DNA of 64,000 bases from Cephalopachus bancanus (lineage: Eukaryota > Chordata > Mammalia > Primates > Tarsiidae), in the NCBI GenBank assembly GCA_027257055.1, contig JAPVLO010000401.1:124001-188000 (forward strand). Direction: 5' to 3'. A program made the position numbers and the translations under genes. Of this stretch, positions 1 to 9,820 are shown piece after piece (within the stretch, counting starts at the first letter, position 1; the number at the start of each line of letters is the position of its first letter). Below the pieces are notes generated by a model. It worked only from the letters and a program-made list of their open reading frames with translations. It had not been told where the DNA came from and made no database searches.

Positions 1-105
1 TGAGGTCTCGCTGCCCAGGCGGGTCTCGAACCCGCGGGCTCAGGCAATCCACTCACCTCAGCCTCCCAAAGGCGCGGGATTACAGGCTGAGCCACCGAGC
101 CCGGC
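1..105 (-). mobile_element. Young-type Alu, cut by window edge
   Basis: This is the left-arm head of a minus-strand Alu of the lineage-specific young type. It ends in GAGCCACCGAGCCCGGC, and the rest lies outside the window. It abuts an older plus-strand Alu 3' end, so it probably inserted into that element. Confidence 0.93.
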
Positions 106-109
106 TTGA

Positions 110-205
110 ACCCAGGACTTTGATCATGTACTGCACTTTAGCCTGGGCCACAGAGTGAGACTGTCTCTAATAATAATAAAACAAACAAATAAATAAAATA
201 AAGAA
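110..205 (+). mobile_element. 3' end of an older Alu
   Basis: The segment holds a CACTTTAGCCTGGGCCACAGAG block and GAGACTGTCTC followed by an (AAT)/(AAAC)-rich tail, the diverged right end of a plus-strand Alu. Its upstream part is lost or displaced by the younger Alu at the window start. Confidence 0.7.
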
Positions 206-270
206 AAGTTTTGGAAAATTGACAGCTGACAAAAGACAATGTGCTTACATCTTACTCTATTAGAAATAGC

Positions 271-563
271 AGCCGGGCTCGGTGGCTCAGCCTGTAATCC
301 TGCGCCTTTGGGAGGCTGAGGTGAGTGGATTGCCTGAGCCCGCGGGTTCGAGACCCACCTGGGCAGCAAGACCTCATATTTACAATAAATCAAAAAATCA
401 GCCGGGCATAGTAGCGCGCGCCTGTAATTCCGGCTACTTGGAAGGTTGAGGCGGAAGGATCGCCGGAGCCCAGCAGGCCGAGGCTGCGGTGGCCGGGAGT
501 GGCCACTGCACTCCAGTATGGGCGACAGGGTGAGACTCCAACTCAAAAAAAAAAAAGAAAAAA
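271..563 (+). mobile_element. Young-type Alu, full length
   Basis: Complete dimeric Alu from GCCGGGCTCGG to GACTCCAACTC plus an A tail. It is flanked by direct repeats of GAAATAGC (about 263-270 and 564-571), which mark an L1-type target-primed insertion. The left arm keeps a B-box-like GGTTCGAGACC. Confidence 0.96.
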
Positions 564-850
564 GAAATAGCTCTAGTTGAACTTATTAAAATCCATCCAA
601 ATGAAAGCAAAACGATGGAGGCAAAGCTTAATTTACTGAGCTGGGAAATTTACCTTTTCATAGGAAAGAGATTGTAAATCTATTCAAAATCATCTTGCCC
701 ACTGCTATAAGCATTTGAAGATAATAGTAATAATAAAAATAGCTAACATAAAATAGCTATTTTATTGTCATGTGAATAAAAATATTGCCATCAAAATCTC
801 ACTCAATAATGCTTTGAGTTTAGACATATTATATAAAAAACCGAGAACAA

Positions 851-1074
851 GGCTGGGTGTGGTGCCCATCCCAGCATGTTGGGAGGCCAACAAGGAGGAT
901 TGCTTCAGCCCAGGAGTTTGAGACCAGCCTGGGTAACATGGCGAGACTTCGTCTCTACAAAAAGTCGGCTGTGGTGGCATGAGCCTGGAATCCCAGGTAC
1001 TTGGGAGGCTGAGGCAGAAGGATCACCTGAGCCCCGGAGGTTGAGGTTGCAGTAGGCTGTGATCATGCCACTGT
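851..1074 (+). mobile_element. Old Alu (AluJ-like), 3' truncated
   Basis: Diverged Alu starting GGCTGGGTGTGGTG. It stops near TGATCATGCCACTG and lacks the end of the right arm and the A tail. It has many CpG losses and no clear target duplication. Confidence 0.85.
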
Positions 1075-1499
1075 TAGAAACAAAATCAGGAAAAGCATCT
1101 TACAGTAAAATATTATTAAAGTTAATAAAGAAAGCCCTTTGTAATTTAAAAACAAAATCATAAGGAATCTCTGAACTTCAGTTTACAGATAGAATTGTAT
1201 GGTATGTAATACCTGTATGACTGGGTAGGATGTGCTTTGCATGGAATCTCCTGGGCAAGGTGGCTTGAGCCCTGATGGACTGACTTAGCCAAGAGGAAGG
1301 AGGGTCTTATTCTAATTTGTTTTTTCAGAGAAGATAACTTTTCATAATTCATCCACTGAGGGGGGCGCTTTTTCCTAAATCGTTAAACATCTTGTGCAAA
1401 GTTAGTATAAATAAAAATCAGGAGAAGTCCTTGGATAGCTGTGATAGAATATTGGTCCAGAATTATGTAGGCCCATGTCCTTCCTGCATCACTAACCAT
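1075..1499. other. Unrecognised unique sequence
   Basis: AT-rich spacer. I see no exon-like ORF, RNA gene or repeat that I can name. Confidence 0.5.
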
Positions 1500-1612
1500 G
1501 AATGCGGTCTTGACTTTGCTAAGCCTCAATTTCCTCACCTGGATTACCTCACAATGTTGCTGTGGAGCATTAAATGTGAAAATATACATAAAATTGCTTT
1601 TCGAATTATAAA
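1500..1612 (+). mobile_element. MIR fragment
   Basis: It matches the MIR middle and 3' half: GCCTCAATTTCCTCACCTG, then a degenerate GTTGCTGTGGAGCATTAAATG corresponding to the MIR GTTGTTGTGAGGATTAAATG block. Ancient and heavily diverged. Confidence 0.6.
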
Positions 1613-1619
1613 GCACCAT

Positions 1620-1785
1620 TCAGTCTTCATTCAGCGAACATATATTAAGCACCCACTATGTGTCAGGCACCTTGTTAAGCTCTGCAGATACAAAGTTGCA
1701 AGAGACAGTCCTTGCACTCAGGAAGCTCATGATCTGTTGGGATACAGAGGAACCCAGAGATTATAACACATTACAAACTGTGATA
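1620..1785 (-). mobile_element. L2 3' end fragment
   Basis: Reverse-oriented L2 tail: TTCATTCAGCGAACATATATT, CACCCACTATGTGTCAGGC and GAAGCTCATGATCTGTTGG correspond to the usual L2 end read backwards. Old and diverged. Confidence 0.65.
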
Positions 1786-1799
1786 TGAACGACATTACG

Positions 1800-2990
1800 A
1801 TTTGTAAAAGATGGATGGAGTCTCTTAATGAAAGATCCCTGGCTCTCCAGTGCTACTCATGAGAAATTCATACAATTAGATGACTTCAGATCTATAGTTC
1901 GACATCAGTCTAGGGAGGAAAATGGAAGACGGGGAAATAGAGCCACCTCTGTCACAAAATTGCCTTTATGTGAATCAGAAAGAGAAATCTCTTCTGAACA
2001 GATTAACTGGTGTGGCCCTCCTCCAAAGACCAATTAGAAAATGGCATCCCTTTTCGGTGGCCCTATTCAGCCCTGGGTCAGAGCACAGGAGGGCTGGTTT
2101 GGAGTCATCTCTTACACTACAGTGGCCACTGAATTAGGCACAACTTCAAGCAGTAAACATGGTGACCTGACAGCAGTGGGTCTGGTAATTCTTGTTTTTG
2201 AAGATTGTGATTTTTACCATAGTCGCAGTAGGATGCGTACATATGTGCATGCAATTTAGGAGAAAATTTTAATTTTGTGAACTTGGCCTTCATAAACAGC
2301 CTGGCAGGGTTGGGAGTACTTGGCAAAAACTGGGAAAGACACTGGTCAGCTTTACCATGAGAGCTGAAGGAGATTTTGTAGAGATGTAGAGGTGAGTCCA
2401 GCAGGCACACTAAAACCACTCTGAGGAGCTAGAATGGAGGAAGTTTAATGCAGGCCTGGGTCACGGGCTGATGGGGTTGCTGGGAAGCCAAATAGGTGAC
2501 CCTGAGCCAACCCAGACATTGGCAATGGCAGGAAGCTAATGTCACTCCTAGGCAGGAATGACGGAGGAAGGAGTCATTGATGCTGGAACCCAGAGGCCAG
2601 GGCCACTGTGGAAAATGAGGCCACAGTAGGCCTGGGAGGTGTGAGCTGGCACCTCAGAGAGACGGCCACTGCTGAACATGCCGGTGAAGACGGGACAGGA
2701 GGGGGAAATCCGCTGGGTTCTCCTTTCCCCCACTTCTTTAGTCTCTCTCCATACCACCCCTGGCTGATCCAGTTCTTCCAACGACAGGGAACTTCAGAAA
2801 TGCCCCTGCAGGGCTCAGCCCCTGCTATCCACAGCAGGCCGAGGAGGAAGGAGGAAAGACATGGGAAGGCCAGCAGGCTCCAAGCTGGAATAGCAGGGAG
2901 GAAAGGAGGAGACTGGACTGAATAGCCTTAGAACGATATGAGGTTCTGGTTTATAAAGGTAAAAGTCACAGACAAAGAGGGTTCAGGACT
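1800..2990. other. Unrecognised unique sequence
   Basis: About 1.2 kb, purine-rich near 2.5-2.9 kb. Open frames of up to about 105 codons occur on both strands, but none shows a motif I recognise or exon-like context, so I call no gene. Confidence 0.45.
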
Positions 2991-3010
2991 TCCGGTTAAA
3001 ATATATCCAA

Positions 3011-3352
3011 GCCGGGCTCGGTGGCTCAGCCTGCTCAGCCTGTAATCCCGCGCCTTTGGGAGGCTGAGGTGAGTGGATTGCCTGAGCCCGCGGGTTCGAG
3101 ACCCGCCTGGGCAGCGAGACCTCATCTCTACAATAAATCAAAAAATCAGCCGGGCGTGGTAGCGCATGCCTGTAATTCCGACTACTTGGAAGGCTGAGGC
3201 GGAAGGATCGCCGGAGCCCAGCAGGTCGACGCTGCGGTGGCCGGGAGCGGCCACTGCACTCCAGTCTGGGCGACAGAGTGAGACTCCAACTCAAAAAAAA
3301 AAAAAAAAAAAAAAACCAACAAGCAAGCAAGCAAGCAAACAAACAAACAAAC
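3011..3352 (+). mobile_element. Young-type Alu with AAGC/AAAC tail
   Basis: Full-length young Alu. A 9-bp tandem duplication (CTCAGCCTG) lies in the head near 3027-3045. After the A tail the element continues as short (AAGC)n and (AAAC)n runs. A 12-bp target duplication, AAAATATATCCA, lies at about 2998-3009 and 3353-3364, so the simple repeats belong to the inserted tail. Confidence 0.95.
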
Positions 3353-3577
3353 AAAATATATCCATATACATACAGCGCAGTCTCTCAGAAACCACCCATT
3401 ACCCCGCCTGAACCCGTCTGACCTTTGGTTATTTTGGATCCCGAAGTGAAGCCCAGCACCTGTCATTGTGAACCACCTAGTGATAATATCATTAAGCCAC
3501 TGGTCCTTGTGTTTGGAACTATGATGTCTTTCTTCAGAGTACCCGCTTTGCTCTCTCACGCAAGCATCCTCTAGGAC

Positions 3578-3773
3578 AGCGCTATCCAGCAGAACTTTCC
3601 GTGATGATGGGAGTGTTCTGTGTCTGTGTTGTCAAACAGGGAAGCCATAGTTCCATGTGGTCACTGAGCCCTTAGTGTAACTGATGAAGTGCATTTTAAA
3701 TTTTGTTATTAACTATTTATCACTTAAATTTAAATCTCCACGTGTGGCTAGTGGTCACCATATTGGGCAAGGT
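3578..3773 (+). mobile_element. hAT-type MITE (MER class)
   Basis: It begins CAGCGCTATCCAGCAGAAC and ends in the degraded inverted counterpart ATTGGGCAAGG. Inside is the mirrored core of this old mammalian family: GATGATGGGAGTGTTC, then CACGTGTGGCTAGTGG. Non-coding fossil of a hAT-like DNA transposon. The exact subfamily name is not certain. Confidence 0.65.
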
Positions 3774-3774
3774 T

Positions 3775-4435
3775 TATCTAAGGCATTGAGATGAAGCCTT
3801 TGGATTATCTCACAGATTTATTCCACAAAAGGGGCAGTCTTTCCTTTGCTTTCCAAGTAGCCCCAGGAATTAAACTGATTAACTCACCTCATCAAGATAG
3901 GCTGAAATTTCACAGGCTTTTTGATAATTCTATTATGTCTCCAATGCTCCATGCAACCAGGGAGATTCCAGATCTCTCTTCCTGATGAAGTCAGGGGAGA
4001 CAGAGAGACTTGTGGAAATGTCTCTTTGCCAATATGCATCTAGGTAGTGAGCGCCTGAGGCAGCACTCCAGTTGCAACCCAGAGTGTGGAGGCATCTGGT
4101 AGGATGTTTTTTGCTACTGAGAGAGGCACGGAAATGACTAAGAGGGAGGATTATGACATCTCAGGCTGCCACCAAAGAAAATGGCCAAAACCCATGACAA
4201 AAATAACAAAACCAGGATACCATATATCCCAAAAGATGGCAGAAAGACAAGGTATGACAGTGAATCTGAAGCCTTTTTGCCATACAAAATTGATTCATTG
4301 GGTCGCCTTGACTACATTTTCCCCCTTTGGATGAGTGGATCAAGGAGGAAAATTCTGGATGAACTGAATATAGATCTAAATTGAGAAAATACAAAAGCGA
4401 CTGCAGTTACTCCCCAGAAAGCCTAAGATACAGAA
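3775..4435. other. Unrecognised unique sequence
   Basis: Roughly 660 bases. Short ORFs at 3791-3985 and 4086-4334 show no known motif. No repeat recognised. Confidence 0.45.
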
Positions 4436-4453
4436 AAAAAAACTCTTATTCTT

Positions 4454-4747
4454 TTTTTTTTTTTTTTTTTTTTTGAGTTGGAGTCTCACTCTGTCACCCA
4501 GACTGGGGTGCAGTGGCCGCTCCCGGCCACCGCAGCCTCGACCTGCTGGGCTCCGGCGATCCTTCCGCCTCAGCCTTCCAAGTAGCCGGAATTACAGGCA
4601 TGCGCTACCACGCCCGGCTGATTTTTTGATTTATTGTAGAGATGAGGTCTCGCTGCCCAGGCGGGTCTCGAACCCGCGGGCTCAGGCAATCCACTCACCT
4701 CAGCCTCCCAAAGGCGCGGGATTACAGGCTGAGCCACCGAGCCCGGC
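4454..4747 (-). mobile_element. Young-type Alu, full length
   Basis: Complete minus-strand young Alu with a long T run (A tail) at the left. Target duplication AAAACTCTTATTCTT sits on both sides (about 4438-4453 and 4749-4764). Confidence 0.96.
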
Positions 4748-5116
4748 TTAAAACTCTTATTCTTATACAAGGATAGTGTGGGCATGGTCAAGTGTGTATG
4801 CACAGCAGTCAGAGGACTGAGAGTAGGAGATAGATAGATTACAACAACAAAATAAAATCCTGTCAATAGAAGAATGGATAATTTATGAAATTGCCCTACA
4901 AGGTACTACTTACTATACCATAGTAAAAATGAATGCACTACTGCTATGTGGACTAGTGTGGACAAATTTCCAAGATACTGAATGGATCTAGTAAATTAAA
5001 AAATTCTATTTGTCTAGTTACTAATGAGGTTAAACATCTCATATATTTATTAGCAATTTATATAAAAAAATATTGAACGGAGGAAGCAAGTCATAAAAGA
5101 ATTTCTTAAAAAATTA

Positions 5117-5428
5117 GGGCCACGGCACAGTGGCTCAAGCCTCTAATCTCAGCACTTTGGGAGGCTGAGGCGAGAGGACTGCCTGAGTCCAGGGGTTCAA
5201 CACCAACCTGGGCAACTTGGTGAGACCTCACCTCTACAATCGATCAAGAATTAGCCAGGTGTAGTAGTGCATGCTTGTAGTTTCGGCTACTTAGAAGGCT
5301 GAGGCCGAAGGATCACCTGAGCCCAGCAGGATGATGCTGGTGTGGCCATGAGTGTGCCACTGAATCCAGCCTGGACAATGGAGGGAGACTCCCACTCAAA
5401 AACAAAAAACAAAAAACAAAAACAAAAG
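5117..5428 (+). mobile_element. Older Alu, full length
   Basis: Diverged dimer with the lineage-type ending GACTCCCACTC and a (CAAAAA)n-like tail. It contains GTAGTTTCGGCTACTTAGAAG, showing an intermediate age on the young-type branch. Confidence 0.85.
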
Positions 5429-5437
5429 ACCAAAAAT

Positions 5438-5812
5438 TAGGCTGTGCGTGGTATCTCATGCCTGTGATCCCAGCACTTCTGAGAGGCCGAGGTAGGAAAA
5501 TTGCTTGAGGCCAGGAGTTTGAGATCAGTCTGGGAAACAGAGACTCCATCTCTAGAAAAACAACAGCAGCAACAGCAACAACAATAAAAAAACTAGTATA
5601 GGTGTGGTGGTAGGAGCCTGTGTAGTCCCAGCTACTTTCGAGGCTGAGCTGCGAGGATCGTTTGAGCCCAGGTTTGAGCTCAAGGTTTGAGCTCAGGTTT
5701 GAGCTCAAGGTTGCATTAAGCCATGATCATACCACTGCACTTGAAGTTGGGCGATGGAGCAAGACTCTTTTCTCAAAAGAAGAGAGAAAAGAAAGCAAGC
5801 AAGCAAGAAGGA
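5438..5812 (+). mobile_element. Old AluJ-like element with internal repeat
   Basis: Ancient dimer with a long A/CAG-rich linker (5555-5590) and an expanded tract of TTTGAGCTCAAGG units at 5661-5710 in the right arm. The tail passes into (AAGC)n. Confidence 0.8.
5661..5710. repeat. 12-13 bp tandem repeat inside an Alu
   Basis: Four consecutive units of TTTGAGCTCAAGG or TTTGAGCTCAGG. It arose by expansion of the Alu segment TTTGAGCCCAGG. Confidence 0.9.
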
Positions 5813-5924
5813 AAGCCATGTTATATAAGATACTGGCCAAAATTAAGTCATACTTGATTTAGGGATACATACATAGGGATACATACTTCTTTATGTGATA
5901 GCAACTACATAAAGAAGTAACTAA

Positions 5925-6218
5925 GCCGGGTTCGGTGGCTCAGCCTGTAATCCCGTGCCTTTGGGAGGCTGAGGTGAGTGGATTGCCTGAGCCCGCGGGT
6001 TCGAGACCCGCCTGGGCAGCGAGACCTCATCTCTACAATAAATAATAAAAAAAATCAGCCTGGTGTGGTAGCACGCGCCTGTAATTCCGGCTACTCAGAA
6101 GGCTGAGGCGGAAGGATCGCCGGAGCCCAGCAGGTCGAGGCTGCGGTGGCCGAGTGCGGCCACTGCACTCCAGTCTGGGCGACAGAGTGAGACTCCAACT
6201 CAAAAAAAAACCAAAAAA
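5925..6218 (+). mobile_element. Young-type Alu, full length
   Basis: Complete young Alu starting GCCGGGTTCGG. A plausible imperfect target duplication around AAAGAAGTAACTAA and AAAAAGTAAATAA flanks it. Confidence 0.93.
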
Positions 6219-6389
6219 GTAAATAAATAAGGCAAAAGTTAAGATAACAGTTACCTCTGGGAGGCGATAGGAGACGTAATCAGGAAAGATCCCCTGGGGC
6301 TTCTATGATAATAGTAATGTGCTTTTTGTTAACCTGTGTGATGGGAACAGAGCTGTTCATTTTACGATGATGATTATTAAAAATGCTGA

Positions 6390-7120
6390 GAGAATGGTAT
6401 ATGTAGAATATGATATTATTTCTACCATGTTTAAAATCATGTAGAACCATATATTGTTTCTAGAGTCACAATAAAAAAAATGCAAAATACACCCCAGATT
6501 TAGGGTAGTGATTAAATCAGGGGAGACAGAAGAACAAAGAATCATGCAGAGTTCATAGCAGCTTCAATGGAAGCAGTCATTTTCATTTTTTCATTTATTT
6601 TGCTGAGTGGGATTTGTTATATTATTGTATGCCTGAAATAGTTCACCAAAATTCTAAAAAGCAGAAGCCAAAGTGGCTTCGTGGGAAAATCTGCAGGGAA
6701 AGCAGACGTGGAAGGAGCAGATGGGCGTGAAAGGGGAGCCCACGGGTAAAGATGGATGCCAAATCTCCTGTAGGTACTTTACGTCAGGTCCTAAAGATAG
6801 AAAGTCCACAGAGAGTCTGTGTTCAGAGCAAGGAGAGCAAGAGGAAAGCATATTAGGCCCGCTGGCTAAGAAGAAGATTATGTTAACAGATTCATTCAAC
6901 ACATTTCTATTGACTCTTTCTGTGCAGGAGACTTTGTTCCACGCTTCTCTTATTTTGTGTGTTTCCTCTAACAAGTGGAGACCAAACTGGAAGGGACTGA
7001 AATATTCCAAAATAATCCGTGTCAAATAGGTAAGGGGTTACTAAGAGACCACTTATCATCTTGCACTTCTTATTTGTTTGCTTGTCTTTGAGAGGCAGCC
7101 TAGAATTAAGAATATGGGTT
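6390..7120. other. Unrecognised unique sequence
   Basis: About 730 bases. Overlapping opposite-strand open frames of about 120 codons at 6654-7029 show no recognisable domain, and I do not call a gene. Confidence 0.45.
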
Positions 7121-7121
7121 C

Positions 7122-7339
7122 TGGCTGGGTGTTCTGCTCATGCCTATGATCCCAGCACTTTGGGAGGCTGAGGCAGGAGGATGACTGGAGACCAGGAGTA
7201 TAAGACCTGGCTCCTTCTATGTTTCCCAGGCTGGTCTCGAACTTCTAGGCTCAAACTTCCTGCTCCTCTCTCCCTGCCAACTCACCACCTTGGCCTCCCA
7301 AAGTGCTGGAATTACAGGCATGAGCCACTGTGCCTGGCC
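7122..7339. mobile_element. Inverted pair of Alu left arms
   Basis: 7122-7206 is the head of a plus-strand Alu, GGCTGGGTGTTC to about TATAAGACCTGG. 7207-7339 is a minus-strand Alu left arm, from about TTTCCCAGGCTGGTCTCGAA to GTGCCTGGCC. They meet head to head with almost no spacer. Together they can fold into a hairpin. Confidence 0.85.
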
Positions 7340-7771
7340 TTCAGTGGCTTATCTAAAAACTGATGGTAAACTCACTGAATACATTTCATTATGAATAAAA
7401 ATTCTCCCTCCTACTATTTAAGTGAGAAATTTCGTCTTTGTTTGACAACTCCTACATAGTTTCCTCTTCAGATAGCATTGATTGGAAATTCTTTCTTCAG
7501 GTATTCTGTTTCTGCATGACTTGAATGGGCAGTGCTAGACATCAAGGAGGGACAAGGTAATGGTTTATCATCTAGAAAGAACAAGACAAGTTATTACCAG
7601 CATACATGGGACCAAAGAACACACTTTGGAAAAAGGACTGCAAGCTTGTTTTAAAAAGGAAAAAACAAAACAAAACACAGATTCCTGTGTGATTTCCTTC
7701 TGATTCAAACAAAAAAACCTCTGTGGGCATTTAACATCAGGTCTCTGTTTTATTTGCCAAAAATTAGACCC
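7340..7771. other. Unrecognised unique sequence
   Basis: About 430 bases, AT-rich. No ORF or repeat that I can name. Confidence 0.45.
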
Positions 7772-7787
7772 AGAAAGCATATATTTA

Positions 7788-8006
7788 GCCGGGCTCGGTG
7801 GCTCAGCTGTAATCATCTCTACAGTAAATCAAAAAATCAGCCGGGCCTGGTAGCGCATGCCTGTAATTCCGGCTACTTGGAAGGCTGAGGCGGAAGGATC
7901 ACTGGAGCCCAGCAGGTCGAGGCTGCTGTGGCTGGAAGCGGCCACTGCACTCCAGTCTGGGCGACAGAGTGAGACTCCAACTCAAAAAAAAAAAAAAAAA
8001 GAAAGA
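7788..8006 (+). mobile_element. Young-type Alu with internal deletion
   Basis: The head GCCGGGCTCGGTGGCTCAG runs directly from TGTAAT into CATCTCTACAG, so about 75-80 bases of the left arm are missing, including the B box. The right arm is intact, and the tail ends in (GAAA)n. Target duplication AGAAAGCATATATTT is present at 7772-7786 and about 8007-8021. Confidence 0.93.
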
Positions 8007-8175
8007 AAGAAAGCATATATTTTGTTACTTTATATTTCTTCAGGTTTTTAAAAATTATTATTTCAGTACTTAGAGATCTGAAAACAGTATTTTTGAGGAA
8101 CTTCTATAACAGAATTTCTTGTATCTGGGCTATTTTAATGCCATTGAAATGTATGTATGTATTAATATGTATTTA

Positions 8176-8465
8176 TTGAGTCAGAGTCTCACTCTGTCAC
8201 CCAGGCTGAAGTGCGGTGGCACCATATCCCATCACGGCTCACTGCAGCCTCAACTTTCTGGGCTCAGGCAATCCTCACCTTGGCCTTCCAAGTAGCTGAG
8301 TCTACAGGCATACACCACCACACCTGGCTAATTTTTTGATTTTTTTTGGAGAGACAAGGTCTTGTTATGTTGCCTATGTTGGTCTTGATCTCCTGGGTTC
8401 AAGCAGTCTTCTCACTTTGGCCTCCCAAAGTATTAGGATTACAGGTGCAAGCTACCATGCATGGC
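8176..8465 (-). mobile_element. Older Alu, full length
   Basis: Diverged minus-strand Alu from TGAGTCAGAGTCTCAC to ACCATGCATGGCC. The T run has largely decayed. Confidence 0.87.
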
Positions 8466-8495
8466 CTAAATGTATTTAGATTCTATATGTGTATA

Positions 8496-9065
8496 TGAGG
8501 GAAGACCCAAAAAACCCCCAGAATTTATGTATTAAAAGTTGTGTATTTATTCTTACATGTTTAAACTTCAGTCACCTTCAAAGTACTCTCCATTTAATGC
8601 AATACACACATTAAAATTTTTTTTCCACTGCTCAGTTTTTGAAACAGTTTTTGAACTCATCAATTTTGATGTCTTTTAGTGCTTCTGCTGTTTTTTGTTT
8701 CACCTCTTCAACATTGGCAAAACATTTCCCTTTGAAGACTTTTTTCATCAGGGAAACAAAAACAACAACAAAAAGTCGCTTGGGGTGAGATTGGTTGAAC
8801 AGGAAGGGTGGGGCATGGGGTAATGCCTTTTTTGGTCAAAAACTGTTGAACACCCAGCGTGGTGTGGGCAGTTGCATTGTCATTGAAGAACCAGGCACTT
8901 GTTTGCTACAACTTGGGAAGTTTCTTCCACAGATAATGATGCAATCTTCTCAAAACTTCTAGATAAAAACTTTTTTTGACCATTTGATCTGGAGGGACAA
9001 ATTCTGAGTATACTACAAGAAACTCGTCCTCCAAAAGATAATTCTGGGTTTTTTTGAGTCTTCTC
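8496..9065 (-). mobile_element. Mariner copy 1, internally deleted
   Basis: A Tc1/mariner element flanked by TA at both ends. The two termini share AAGACTC/CCAAAAAA and CAGAATT blocks as inverted repeats. On the minus strand, broken transposase frames read SEFVPPDQMVKKSFYLEVL, then WFFNDNATAHT (the region of the second catalytic Asp). After a shift comes a KGKRF-like block and a C-terminus resembling IKIDEFKNC, all typical of mariner transposases. The first third of the gene is absent and stops interrupt the rest. It is therefore a dead, non-autonomous copy of about 570 bp, where an intact mariner is about 1.3 kb. Confidence 0.82.
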
Positions 9066-9069
9066 TATG

Positions 9070-9487
9070 CCGAGGGACATTCAGAACACTGTAAGTTGGT
9101 CTCCTCCTCAGTAGGCCTTGCTGATGACAATGTGTCAGAGGTCTGCATTTGTTATTTATACTATCTTTTATGAATACCAGCAGCTTTTTCTAGCCTTCAA
9201 GGCCAAGGAATGATACTTAAATTTCTAGATAAAAATAATCCTTGGGTAATTTTGTAGATTGCTTACACTTTCCTCTCTTGTTTATTCAATTATTATTGAA
9301 TACCTAATTTGTCAGTCATATTGATTCTGAGGACACTAAATCTAATGATAGACTTTTTGGGGAACACTTCATTAAGGTTCTAATTTAGTTGCTTTCCTGT
9401 ATTCCTATGTCATTGTCATTGACTTTCTCTTTCTGCTTATTGATTTCTTGAACTCTATATGCTTTTTTCCATTGTGTCAATCTGAAG
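9070..9487. other. Unrecognised unique sequence
   Basis: AT-rich spacer, with no ORF or repeat identified. Confidence 0.45.
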
Positions 9488-9500
9488 TGGTTTTCTTCTT

Positions 9501-9788
9501 CTTTTTTTTGAGTTGAAGTTTCACTCAGTCACCCAGACTGGAGTGCAGTGGCACGCTCCTGGCCACCGCAGTCTCGACCTGCCAGGCTCCGGCAATCCTT
9601 CCGCCTCAGCCTTCCAGGTAGCTGGAATTACAGGCGCACGCTACCACGCCCTGCTAGTTTTTGATTTATTGTGGAGACGAGGTCTCACCAAGTTGCCCAG
9701 GCAGGTCTTGAACCCGCGGGCTCAGGCAATCCACTCGCCTCAGCCTCCCAAAGTGCTGGGATTACTGGCTGAGCCACCGAGCCCGGCC
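9501..9788 (-). mobile_element. Lineage-type Alu, full length
   Basis: Minus-strand Alu with a perfect 13-bp target duplication, TGGTTTTCTTCTT, at 9488-9500 and 9789-9801. It carries CACCAAGTTGCCCAGG and AAAGTGCTGGGATT, an older state than the youngest copies, which lack AAGTTG and have AAAGGCGCGGG. Confidence 0.95.
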
Positions 9789-9820
9789 TGGTTTTCTTCT
9801 TATAATAAGGAATGCCAGGC

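Larger units (their letters stand above)
4800..6385 (+). mobile_element. Old L1M fragments interrupted by Alus
   Basis: Between and after the Alus are pieces resembling an ancient L1 3' region: TAGAAGAATGGATAATTTATG near 4866, GATACATACTTC near 5879, and GTTACCTCTGGGAGGCG through CATTTTACGATGATG near 6250-6370. A short block near 5020-5060 looks like L1 in the opposite orientation, so the locus is probably composite. Confidence 0.45.

Noticed and set aside
3166..3411. Open frames ending in poly-lysine or KQTNKQ
   Set aside because: They come from the Alu tail and its (AAGC)/(AAAC) repeat.
4660..4690. tRNA-like T-arm text GGGTCTCGAACCCGCGGG
   Set aside because: It is the Pol III B box of the Alu left arm read on the other strand. 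No cloverleaf surrounds it.
4473..4751. Long ORFs reading [21 protein letters not shown] and similar, repeated at many positions
   Set aside because: They are minus-strand Alu sequences translated in one frame. The same peptide recurs at every young Alu copy.
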